Assembly: GCA_903831485.1 (NCBI GenBank) | Contig: CAIKXW010000009.1 | Coordinates: 1-6,491 of the forward strand | Source of the DNA: an uncultured Alphaproteobacteria bacterium | GTDB lineage: Bacteria; Pseudomonadota; Alphaproteobacteria; Caulobacterales; Hyphomonadaceae | Direction: 5' to 3' | DNA: 6,491 nt | Shown here: piece after piece, positions 1 to 5,057 of the stretch | Numbering within the stretch: position 1 is the first letter of the stretch | How the letters are laid out: every line of letters begins with the position of its first letter | Notes under the pieces: generated by a model | The model's input: only the letters and a program-made list of their open reading frames with translations | Told to the model about the DNA's origin: nothing | Databases searched by the model: none | Made by a program: the position numbers and the translations under genes

Positions 1-521
1 AAAAGCTGGAGGCGGAGCGGGAACGCTATCGCGTCCTCATCGAAACCATTGACCGCACGGTCGCAGCCATGAACGGCGAGGCGAATATGTCCAATGCAGA
101 TCTCTACAAGGGTTTCTCTGCCGAGAAGCAGGCCGCGTACGCAGCCTGGCTGGTCGAGCGCTATGGCGATCCGATGAAGGACGACATCGCGCGCTCGCGC
201 AAGGCGGGGGCGGGCATGTCAGGGGCCGAACAGGGCGCGGCGATGGATGAGTTGAAGGACATCGAGACTGCGCTTGCAGAGGGCATGACGCGTGGCATCG
301 CGCCAGACTCGGAGCCGGTGGACGGCATGATCACGCGACACCGCGCATGGGTGGCGGTTGCCTGGGGCAAGCCGTGCTCGCCGCAGGCCTATGCGGGGCT
401 GGCCGATCTTTATCTCTCGCATCCGGATTTCGTGAATCGCTACGAGACGATTGCACCCGGATTTGCGGTATGGCTGACGGACGCGATGAAGGCGCATGCA
501 GCGCGCGCGGCGCAGGTCTAG
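1..521 (+). CDS. MerR-family regulator, C-terminal TipAS-type ligand-binding domain (5' end outside window)
   Basis: Only the 3' part is present. The reading frame is open from base 3 and ends in TAG at 519-521, giving 172 visible residues. The first about 25 residues (KLEAERERYRVLIETIDRTV...) are charged and helical, like the dimerisation coiled coil that follows the DNA-binding domain in MerR regulators. The rest, starting near LYKGFSAEKQ, matches the TipAS layout: a short GF motif, a helix with a conserved R/W-Y-G-D element (VERYGDP), a central helix, then a Y-L-S-H-P-D-F-V-N-R-Y-E element and a PGFAVWL-x-DAM C-terminal helix. TipAS domains bind hydrophobic drugs, often thiopeptides or albicidin-like compounds, and switch on target promoters. 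The N-terminal winged helix must lie to the left; two ATGs at 69 and 87 are internal and not believable starts. The ligand is unknown. A stand-alone TipAS protein is a less likely alternative because of the coiled-coil lead-in. Confidence 0.8.
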   Translation, partial: KLEAERERYRVLIETIDRTVAAMNGEANMSNADLYKGFSAEKQAAYAAWLVERYGDPMKDDIARSRKAGAGMSGAEQGAAMDELKDIETALAEGMTRGIAPDSEPVDGMITRHRAWVAVAWGKPCSPQAYAGLADLYLSHPDFVNRYETIAPGFAVWLTDAMKAHAARAAQV

Positions 522-1210
522 CGTGCGGCGCGGCGGGTTTGCGTAGTCGAACGCCGGGCCGGCTTGGCTTTCTTCGCGGTCGCCTTCTTGCGCACCGGCG
601 CGGCGGGCTTTGCCTTGAGCGTGGATACCACGGGCCAGCGGCCTGTCTCTTCTTCCCAATGCGCGCGGCAGAGGGAGACGTACATCGACTTCTCGATGCC
701 GACCTGGTCGCCGCTTGTGACCGCGCGGCCGTCGGCTGTGCGGCGGACGACCATGGTGGCCTTGCTGCCGCAATGGCAGATGGTGCGGATCTCGCGGAGA
801 TTGTCGGCGATGGCGAGGAGTTCAGCCGAGCCGGGGAAAAGCTCGCCGCGGAAATCGGTGCGCAGGCCGTAGCACAGAACCGGAATGCCGAGACGGTCTG
901 CGACGCGTGCGAGTTGCCAGACCTGCGGTTTCGTCAGGAACTGCGCTTCGTCGACGAAGACGCAGTCGATCTTCTTCTTGCGGTGTTCGCGATTGATCCA
1001 GGCGTGCAGGTCGTCAGATTCGCCATAGAGCAGCGCATCGGCGCTGATGCCGATGCGCGAGGTGATGTGGCCTTCCTCGGTCTCGGCATAGAGCGCCGAA
1101 GTGAAGAGCAACGAACGCATGCCGCGCTCTTCGTAGTTGTAGGACGCCTGCAGCAGCACGGTGGACTTGCCGGCGTTCATGGCGGCGTAGGAAAAATACA
1201 GTTTCGACAT
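518..1210 (-). CDS. tdk: Thymidine kinase (type II, Zn-containing) with basic C-terminal tail
   Basis: Encodes 230 residues. The enzyme phosphorylates thymidine to dTMP with ATP in the cytoplasmic pyrimidine salvage pathway. Visible motifs: a P-loop at residues 9-17 (AAMNAGKST); the Walker B/catalytic segment IDCVFVDEAQFL with the catalytic Glu at about 89; the GLRTDFRGELFPGS segment at 115-128; and a zinc site made by C145 and C147 (ICHCGSKA) with C181 and H184 (SLCRAH). The lasso and thymidine-binding region runs from about 165 to 181 (GIEKSMYVS). The start at 1210-1208 follows a good Shine-Dalgarno, GGAGAG, five bases upstream. The frame is open much further upstream, but that extension runs through the cytochrome gene in another frame and is rejected. 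Residues from about 198 to the end form a Lys/Ala/Arg-rich tail beyond the usual length of about 200. It is last in a row of five same-strand genes, and its stop overlaps the convergent regulator's stop. Confidence 0.95.
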   Translation of the reverse strand: MSKLYFSYAAMNAGKSTVLLQASYNYEERGMRSLLFTSALYAETEEGHITSRIGISADALLYGESDDLHAWINREHRKKKIDCVFVDEAQFLTKPQVWQLARVADRLGIPVLCYGLRTDFRGELFPGSAELLAIADNLREIRTICHCGSKATMVVRRTADGRAVTSGDQVGIEKSMYVSLCRAHWEEETGRWPVVSTLKAKPAAPVRKKATAKKAKPARRSTTQTRRAAR

Positions 1211-1224
1211 GGCCGCTCTCCGGA

Positions 1225-1242
1225 CGCTGCAAGTCTGCAGCG
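1225..1242 (-). repeat. Perfect inverted repeat (hairpin) just upstream of the tdk ribosome binding site
   Basis: CGCTGCA at 1225-1231 pairs with TGCAGCG at 1236-1242 around a four-base loop. A further GAC/GTC pairing is possible if one base bulges. In the minus-strand transcript this seven-pair GC-rich stem ends three bases before the GGAGAG Shine-Dalgarno of tdk. There is no U-run after it, so it does not look like an intrinsic terminator. It could stabilise the mRNA or tune tdk translation; that role is inferred. Confidence 0.5.
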
Positions 1243-1266
1243 GTCGGGCCAGGAGGCCAAGCAAGA

Positions 1267-1310
1267 GCCGGCGCAACCCTGACGGTTTCTGGGGATGAGC
1301 GAACGCCGGC
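1267..1310. repeat. Long-loop inverted repeat in the cytochrome c-tdk gap
   Basis: GCCGGCG at 1267-1273 is the reverse complement of CGCCGGC at 1304-1310, with 30 bases between. It lies downstream of the cytochrome stop on the minus strand. The arms are each nearly self-palindromic (GCCGGC), a combination that arises often by chance in GC-rich DNA. No U-tract follows. It may be a weak mRNA structure or nothing. Confidence 0.25.
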
Positions 1311-1323
1311 CTGTGCGGCGATC

Positions 1324-1818
1324 CTATTGCGGCAGGCCGGCCGCGACGAACTTCGCTAGGTCGTCGAGCTGATCGGCGGAGAGGGCCGCGGCCATCGGGG
1401 GCATCTTCTCGCCGGGGCTGACCATGCCCTTCACGATCTTTTCCTTCACGGCGTCGTAGTCGAGGCCTGCGGTGAGGGCGACGCCCATCTGCGTGCCCTG
1501 ACCCGTGGGGCCATGGCACATCGCGCACGAGCCCGCGCCGGCATAGACGGCGCGTCCGTTGGCGAGTTCTTCGGTGGTCGGTCCGGCCGATGCTGCGGGG
1601 ATGGCTGGCGCGACCGCGGCCGCGGGCGCAGCTGCGTCGGCAGGCGCGGTGGAGAGGCTGTCGGTGGTGTTCTCGGCGGCGGGGCCGCTGGGGCCGACGG
1701 GCTCTTCGGCGATCGGCGCGGGCGGCGGCGTGGCGGGCGCGGGTTCTTCGGCCGCGGGCGTGCAGGCCGCGATGAGGGCGAGTGTCGAGAGTGTCAGAGT
1801 TGCAAGACGAAAGTTCAC
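1324..1818 (-). CDS. Lipoprotein monohaem c-type cytochrome
   Basis: Encodes 164 residues if the GTG at 1818-1816 is used. That start follows a purine-rich AAGGGGG element six bases upstream and gives a textbook lipoprotein signal: a short N-region (NFR), a hydrophobic stretch (LATLTLSTLALI) and a lipobox IAAC with the lipidated Cys at 19. Residues 20-80 are an Ala/Pro/Glu-rich, low-complexity tether. The haem site CAMCH is at 98-102, and the axial methionine is probably M139 in GEKMPPM, typical of class I cytochrome c (cytochrome c5/cbb3-like fold). The C-terminal helix (SADQLDDLAKFVAAGL) is the usual closing helix. The protein should sit on the periplasmic face of a membrane as a tethered electron carrier. 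Its redox partners are unknown; no oxidase or reductase gene is nearby. Longer starts (to 1971) would destroy the lipoprotein signal and are not preferred. Confidence 0.85.
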   Translation of the reverse strand: MNFRLATLTLSTLALIAACTPAAEEPAPATPPPAPIAEEPVGPSGPAAENTTDSLSTAPADAAAPAAAVAPAIPAASAGPTTEELANGRAVYAGAGSCAMCHGPTGQGTQMGVALTAGLDYDAVKEKIVKGMVSPGEKMPPMAAALSADQLDDLAKFVAAGLPQ

Positions 1819-1909
1819 GCGAAGCCCCCTTTGAGTACGCCTGTCCCGGATCCGTGCGGCATAGCCGGATATCCCGGCCCCTTCTGTCTGCCGAATGAAC
1901 TGATCGCAA

Positions 1910-1931
1910 CCCCCGTTCCGCCCCCGGGGGC
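1910..1931. repeat. GC-rich palindrome after the isochorismatase-like gene
   Basis: Two overlapping structures are possible. GCCCCCGGGGGC at 1920-1931 is a perfect 12-base palindrome. CCCCCG at 1910-1915 can also pair with CGGGGG at 1925-1930 around a nine-base loop. It begins six bases after the stop of the isochorismatase-like gene on the minus strand. It has no T-run on the minus-strand exit side; a short CTTTGTT follows only on the plus side. It could slow transcription between this gene and the cytochrome gene, but it is not a convincing intrinsic terminator. Confidence 0.35.
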
Positions 1932-1936
1932 TTTGT

Positions 1937-2506
1937 TCACGCAGGTGTGGGCGCGTGGCCGGCAGCGGCAACGCCCGGGAAGATGTGCACGCCCTGGCGG
2001 TTGGCGCGCTTGATGAGTTCCGCGAGCGTGATCTGACCGAAAGCGCCCTTCCAGCCCTTGCCGTGGAACGCGCTCACGGGTGTTGCGGCGCGCAGGTCGC
2101 TGAGGGGCGTCACGTCCTCGACCAGCATGAGGCGCGGGCCTGGCTCGTGGCAGGCCAGAACAAGCGATGACAGGGCCATCGGATCGAAGGCGGCGACCAG
2201 GATGGTCTCGCCGCGCCATTCGTGGAGCAGGGCGGCGAGGCCGTGGCTGTCGGCGAGGGAGCGGGTGTCGTGGAAGAAGACCGGCTCCGACATCAGCGGG
2301 TTGAGCCCGGTGGCGGCGCCGGTGTTGCGCGTGCGGATCAGCGGCTGGTGCGTGCGGCGGCGCGTGTGTGCAATCGTCCAGCCGAGGCGGCGGCCAAGCG
2401 TGAGCAGCTGGCGTGCGGCGCTGCCCGCTTTTGCATCAGGCGCGCGGTCGGGCACGGCGTCCGCCTGCAGGTCGACGCAGATGAGGCGACAGGTCGGGTT
2501 GTCCAT
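1937..2506 (-). CDS. Isochorismatase-fold (cysteine hydrolase superfamily) protein, apparently lacking catalytic Cys and Lys
   Basis: Encodes 189 residues, close to the usual length of about 180-220 for the superfamily. The fold is visible in order: an N-terminal strand ending in an Asp (RLICVDLQ, D12 at the catalytic Asp position); a helix and strand (LGRRLGWTIAHTRRRT); a segment PVFFHDTRSL at 76-84 where family members carry the catalytic Lys; a strand ILVAAFDPMALSSLVLA at 102-118 where the nucleophilic Cys normally sits; and a strand LMLVEDVTPLSD that matches the family's VVEDA segment. By this reading Lys is replaced by His79 and Cys by Leu112, so only Asp12 remains. The start at 2506 clears the upstream gene by 56 bases and has only a weak AGGG element; a longer start at 2617 would overlap that gene. 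It is third in the minus-strand series. It may be a binding or regulatory pseudoenzyme, but the alignment was made by eye. Confidence 0.65.
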   Translation of the reverse strand: MDNPTCRLICVDLQADAVPDRAPDAKAGSAARQLLTLGRRLGWTIAHTRRRTHQPLIRTRNTGAATGLNPLMSEPVFFHDTRSLADSHGLAALLHEWRGETILVAAFDPMALSSLVLACHEPGPRLMLVEDVTPLSDLRAATPVSAFHGKGWKGAFGQITLAELIKRANRQGVHIFPGVAAAGHAPTPA

Positions 2507-2519
2507 GGGGAGACCCTGG

Positions 2520-2541
2520 AGCTGGAAGGCTAAGCTGGAAG
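2520..2541. repeat. Short direct repeat upstream of the isochorismatase-like gene
   Basis: AGCTGGAAG occurs at 2520-2528 and again at 2533-2541, a 13-base period inside the 56-base gap between the GNAT gene's stop and the next start. The period is not a full helical turn multiple. It could be a chance repeat or a small regulatory element in the leader; no further support is visible. Confidence 0.3.
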
Positions 2542-2562
2542 ACGTCGGTCGGGAGGCGGCGG

Positions 2563-3144
2563 TTATGCCACCGCAGGGCGGGCGGCCGACCGGTCGAGGA
2601 CACTTTCCTCGTCCCACTCACCCTCGGGGCGCATCACGACATAAGGGTCGCTGTCCATCGTAACGGCGTCATTGCGCGCCGCGAGTTCGCGATAGCATTC
2701 GACGTAGTCGTAGTCCGAGAAGCGGAAGCCCTCGCGGCCCTCGCGCGGGTGGAAGCCGAGCTGCTTCCAGAATGGCACGAGGCGCTTCTGGATGTAGCCG
2801 AGCACATGGCGGTAGCCCTTGCGTCCGATCATGTCGACCGCCGTCGCGATCATCAGCTTCACGAGTGCGCCGCCGCGCACATGCTTCATCACGCACACGC
2901 GCTCGATCTTGGCGAACGATGCGAACCAGCGGATGCGAAGTGTCGCGACCGGCTCGTTGCGGAGGTACGCAATAAGGTGGGAGGAGGAGAGGTCGTTGTT
3001 GTCGAACTCCTCGTCATAGGGGCAGTCCTGTTCGGCGAGGAACACGGACGCCCGGATCGCGACGACTTTCATGAAGTCGTTGAGATCGCGCACCATCTCG
3101 ATGCGCAGGTCATTGTTTGCGTGATTTGCTTGGACCGACATCAT
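2563..3144 (-). CDS. GNAT-family N-acetyltransferase with C-terminal extension
   Basis: Encodes 193 residues. GNAT enzymes transfer an acyl group from acyl-CoA to an amine. The N-terminal helix and loop (DFMKVVAIRASVFLAEQDCPYDEEFDNND, with the R-x-x-VF-x-x-EQ signature at 31-39 and the acidic EEFD-x-xD that follows) are typical. The central strands are HLIAYLRNEPVATLRIRW and the conserved ER at 81-82. The CoA-pyrophosphate loop is VRGGALVK at 89-96, and the motif FWKQLGFHP at 125-133 is the usual end of the core. Residues from about 145 to 193 form an acidic extension beyond the core. The N-terminal half also recalls acyl-homoserine-lactone-synthase-like GNATs, but I cannot assign that role. 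The ATG at 3144-3142 overlaps the upstream stop as ATGA, and a GGAGATGG element precedes it; the next codon is also ATG and could be the true start. The substrate is unknown. Confidence 0.8.
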   Translation of the reverse strand: MMSVQANHANNDLRIEMVRDLNDFMKVVAIRASVFLAEQDCPYDEEFDNNDLSSSHLIAYLRNEPVATLRIRWFASFAKIERVCVMKHVRGGALVKLMIATAVDMIGRKGYRHVLGYIQKRLVPFWKQLGFHPREGREGFRFSDYDYVECYRELAARNDAVTMDSDPYVVMRPEGEWDEESVLDRSAARPAVA

Positions 3145-3740
3145 GCCGCCATCTCCATGACCGAGGCGCAGCGCCAGAAAAGGTGGGGGGTATTGTCGAA
3201 CGGGAAGAAGCCGAGATGGCGCATGATGCGCGCGCCGGCTTCAGTGGAGTCCCGCCCGAAGAAGGGCAGGTCCGGAAAGTAGCGGTCGATCAGTGTACGC
3301 AGGCCAAGCACCAGCGCGCCGCGGCTGACCTGATCCTTTCCGGCGTAGCACCAGCAGTAGAAGCCAGCGAGCGGCTCGCCCATGCGGGCGACCCATTTTT
3401 GATCGATGTTAGCCGCGTCGAACGTGTTGTCGACGAGGGCTGCGACGCCTGCAGCGGTGAGCGCGAGCGGAGCAAGGAAGCCTGTGACCTCTCCGCGGCG
3501 GCGGATCACCCAGATCGATGCGCCGGTCAGTGCATCGACACGCTTGATCTCGTCGAGCGAGGCGAGGCCCGGCCCGAGTTCCTGCGTTGCGAGCGCGTGC
3601 ACGTCGGCGAAATCCTGGTCGCTCGCTGCATGCTCGAGACGCACTGCCGCCATCATCGCTTCGGATGCGCCGTGCATGTATTTTGTATGCAGACGTTCGC
3701 CTCCCAGCGAACGTAAAAGCGATGTCGCGCTGTCCCCCAT
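3141..3740 (-). CDS. GNAT-like protein, divergent, first gene of the minus-strand cluster
   Basis: Encodes 199 residues. I do not recognise it as a named family. It has GNAT-like features: a helix after an acidic lead (SDQDFADVHALATQEL, 40-55), two strands joined by a turn (ASIWVIRRRGEVTGFLAPLAL, 74-94), then QVSRGALVLGLRTLI at 137-151, and EAGARIMRHLGFFPF at 167-181. The last two match VRGGALVKLMI and VPFWKQLGFHP of the next gene, so the pair probably shares a fold. It is unusually aromatic and Cys-containing around FYCWCYAG (127-134). The ATG at 3740-3738 has a strong GAGGGGGG Shine-Dalgarno five bases upstream; a GTG 14 codons earlier has none and would extend into the promoter region. Its stop overlaps the next start by four bases, which implies coupled translation and roughly equal amounts. 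The LysR gene is divergent from it. Confidence 0.7.
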   Translation of the reverse strand: MGDSATSLLRSLGGERLHTKYMHGASEAMMAAVRLEHAASDQDFADVHALATQELGPGLASLDEIKRVDALTGASIWVIRRRGEVTGFLAPLALTAAGVAALVDNTFDAANIDQKWVARMGEPLAGFYCWCYAGKDQVSRGALVLGLRTLIDRYFPDLPFFGRDSTEAGARIMRHLGFFPFDNTPHLFWRCASVMEMAA

Positions 3741-3773
3741 CACCACCCCCCTCACACCCCGACCGTTCTGGCC

Positions 3774-3790
3774 GTTAATCACTTGCTAAC
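3774..3790. promoter_or_regulatory. Candidate LysR-type operator in the divergent promoter region
   Basis: GTTA-N9-TAAC is a perfect interrupted palindrome that contains the T-N11-A core typical of LysR-type binding sites. It lies between the divergent starts at 3740 and 3842, as expected for a regulator that controls both itself and its neighbour. Clear -35/-10 boxes are not visible in this gap, so promoter positions are not assigned. Confidence 0.45.
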
Positions 3791-3841
3791 CATTCAACAC
3801 AAACTGGAGCCTTGCGCCATTGCGTTTCAGGCAGAGCGGGT

Positions 3842-4837
3842 ATGACGGGCAAGGACCTCAACGAACGTCCTATCCGCGAGCTGGTCGATTGGTCGGACCT
3901 TCGAACATTCTACGCGGTGGCGACGGTGGGCTCGATGAACGCCGCCGCGGAACTCATGGGCGTGACGCAATCGGCAATCTCGAAACGTCTCGGACAACTT
4001 GAACAGCGACTTGGCGCGCGCCTGCTGGAGAGGTCGCCGACAGGCATTCAGCTAACAGAGGCAGGCGCAGAAGCACTCGATCACGTGACAACCATGATGC
4101 GCGCAAGTCAGTCTCTGGAGAACACGCTGCGTGGTCTTGAGACGAAGACACAGGGTGAAGTGAAGATCTGGGCCAATGACGGCATTCTGGCCTTCTGCAT
4201 TGCTCCGAATGTTTCGTCTTTCCTTGCCGAGAACCCGGGCGTGCGCCTGGCGATGACGTCGGACCGCAACCTTCCCAAGCAGGGGCAGGGCTATGCGGAT
4301 GTCGTGATCGGGTTCGATCAGCCGGTACAGGGCGACGTCGTTTCGTTTCCAATCGCGACGCTGCACTACTGCGCGTTCGCCTCGCGCGACTACATCGCGA
4401 CGTACGGTGTACCGACCGGTCCGCTCGATATTGGCGCGCACCGTGTCCTGAATCACACGCTCTACAGCGAGAATCCTGGCTGGAAGGACAAGACGGCCCA
4501 GATCGCGGCGCTGGTGGAGCCCGCCTTGCTGACCGATTGCAGTGCATCCCTGTTGCAGGCGACGGCCTCGGGCGCGGGAATAGCGGTTATGCCGAGCTAC
4601 GCGGTGCGGCTGGATGCGCGGCTGGTCGCGCTGCCCATGCCTCCGCTGGCGTCGGTGAAGGTCTGGCTCGGGTTTCACGAGAGTGCGCGCCGGGCGCCGC
4701 GGGTGCGCAATGTTGTAAGCTGGGTGCGACTGATGTTCGACCGCCGGAAGAACCCCTGGTTCCGGGAGGACTATGTGCCACCGAGCCTGTTCGACAACGC
4801 GCCGGCCATCGCCTGGCCGGACGAGCGTGCGGCGTAA
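3842..4837 (+). CDS. LysR-family transcriptional regulator
   Basis: Encodes 331 residues from the ATG at 3842. The N-terminal winged helix-turn-helix spans about 18-76: WSDLRTFYAVATVGSMNAAA, then GVTQSAISKRLGQLEQRLG as the recognition and linker helices, followed by the conserved LLERSPTGIQLTEAG wing. A linker helix runs to about 100. The effector-binding domain starts at EVKIWANDGI (106) and continues with ENPGVRLAMTSD, YADVVIGFD and the second-lobe segment GAGIAVMPSYAV. The segment from about 301 (RRKNPWFREDYVPP...) is a tail beyond the usual core and may be family-specific. A TTG at 3812 has a GGAG just upstream, but the spacing of two bases is too short; the later ATG is followed directly by a plausible N-terminus. 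It is likely autoregulatory and likely to control the divergent GNAT-like genes, with an unknown small-molecule effector. Confidence 0.92.
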   Translation: MTGKDLNERPIRELVDWSDLRTFYAVATVGSMNAAAELMGVTQSAISKRLGQLEQRLGARLLERSPTGIQLTEAGAEALDHVTTMMRASQSLENTLRGLETKTQGEVKIWANDGILAFCIAPNVSSFLAENPGVRLAMTSDRNLPKQGQGYADVVIGFDQPVQGDVVSFPIATLHYCAFASRDYIATYGVPTGPLDIGAHRVLNHTLYSENPGWKDKTAQIAALVEPALLTDCSASLLQATASGAGIAVMPSYAVRLDARLVALPMPPLASVKVWLGFHESARRAPRVRNVVSWVRLMFDRRKNPWFREDYVPPSLFDNAPAIAWPDERAA

Positions 4838-4959
4838 GCGCCACGCCTGGGCAGACGCCGGTTCCTGCCAAAAAAAGGTCCAGATTGCGGGGGCACGCTC
4901 CACATTCCGGGGCGCAGCAGATATTCAGCGGCCGTGACCGTTGAGGTCGCCGCGCCCCG

Positions 4960-4966
4960 CTTGAAA
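4960..4966 (+). promoter_or_regulatory. Possible RpoH-type -35 element for the protease gene
   Basis: CTTGAAA matches the -35 consensus of heat-shock sigma-32 promoters and sits about 90 bases ahead of the protease start. A DegP-type protease under heat-shock or envelope-stress control would make sense. No CCCCAT-like or CCTAT-like -10 box is found at the required 13-18-base spacing; the nearest CCCTGCAT at 4990 is too far. This is a weak call. Confidence 0.2.
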
Positions 4967-5025
4967 ACGCGCCAGCAGGCACAAACTAGCCCTGCATGTC
5001 CCGTTTTCGGGCCCAGACGAATTCT

Positions 5026-5044
5026 CCCGGCATACCCGGGCATA
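5026..5044 (+). repeat. Tandem near-repeat in the protease leader
   Basis: CCCGGCATA at 5026-5034 is followed directly by CCCGGGCATA at 5035-5044, differing by one inserted G. It ends four bases before the GGAG Shine-Dalgarno at 5048. It may come from a small tandem duplication. No function is evident. Confidence 0.4.
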
Positions 5045-5057
5045 GACGGAGAAGCAG

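Larger units (their letters stand above)
4838..5057. other. Intergenic region between the LysR and protease genes
   Basis: These 220 bases hold no convincing gene. GGCAG at 4850-4854 and CTGCC at 4865-4869 form a five-pair stem followed by seven A residues; this has the wrong base for a plus-strand terminator. CTTGAAA at 4960-4966 resembles the -35 box of heat-shock sigma-32 (RpoH) promoters, but I see no well-spaced -10 partner. CCCG-TTTT-CGGG at 5000-5011 is a small hairpin. CCCGGCATA and CCCGGGCATA stand in tandem at 5026-5044, just before the protease Shine-Dalgarno. The protease promoter probably lies here. Confidence 0.5.

Noticed and set aside
347..1282. Long plus-strand open frame opposite tdk
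   Set aside because: It is antisense to an unmistakable thymidine kinase and has no recognisable domain. High GC makes such shadow frames common.
1211..1909. N-terminal extension of thymidine kinase to a 463-residue protein
   Set aside because: The added part is low-complexity Arg-rich sequence read across the cytochrome c gene in another frame. The internal ATG at 1210 has a good Shine-Dalgarno and starts exactly at the kinase fold.
1920..1936. Plus-strand intrinsic terminator at GCCCCCGGGGGC-CTTTGTT
   Set aside because: No plus-strand gene ends nearby, and the T-tract is short and interrupted. Kept only as a palindrome.
3741..3782. GTG start giving a 213-residue version of the first GNAT-like protein
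   Set aside because: It lacks a Shine-Dalgarno and would run through the candidate operator. The ATG at 3740 has a strong purine-rich site.
3812..3841. TTG start for the LysR regulator
   Set aside because: GGAG is only two bases from the TTG, and the added ten residues have no family resemblance. The ATG at 3842 is preferred, though not proven.
4850..4876. Intrinsic terminator after the LysR gene
   Set aside because: The stem has only five pairs with a ten-base loop and is followed by A residues on the plus strand, not T residues. No minus-strand gene ends here.
4052..4903. Long minus-strand open frame opposite the LysR gene
   Set aside because: It is Arg/His-rich with no domain signature and lies fully opposite a well-defined regulator.
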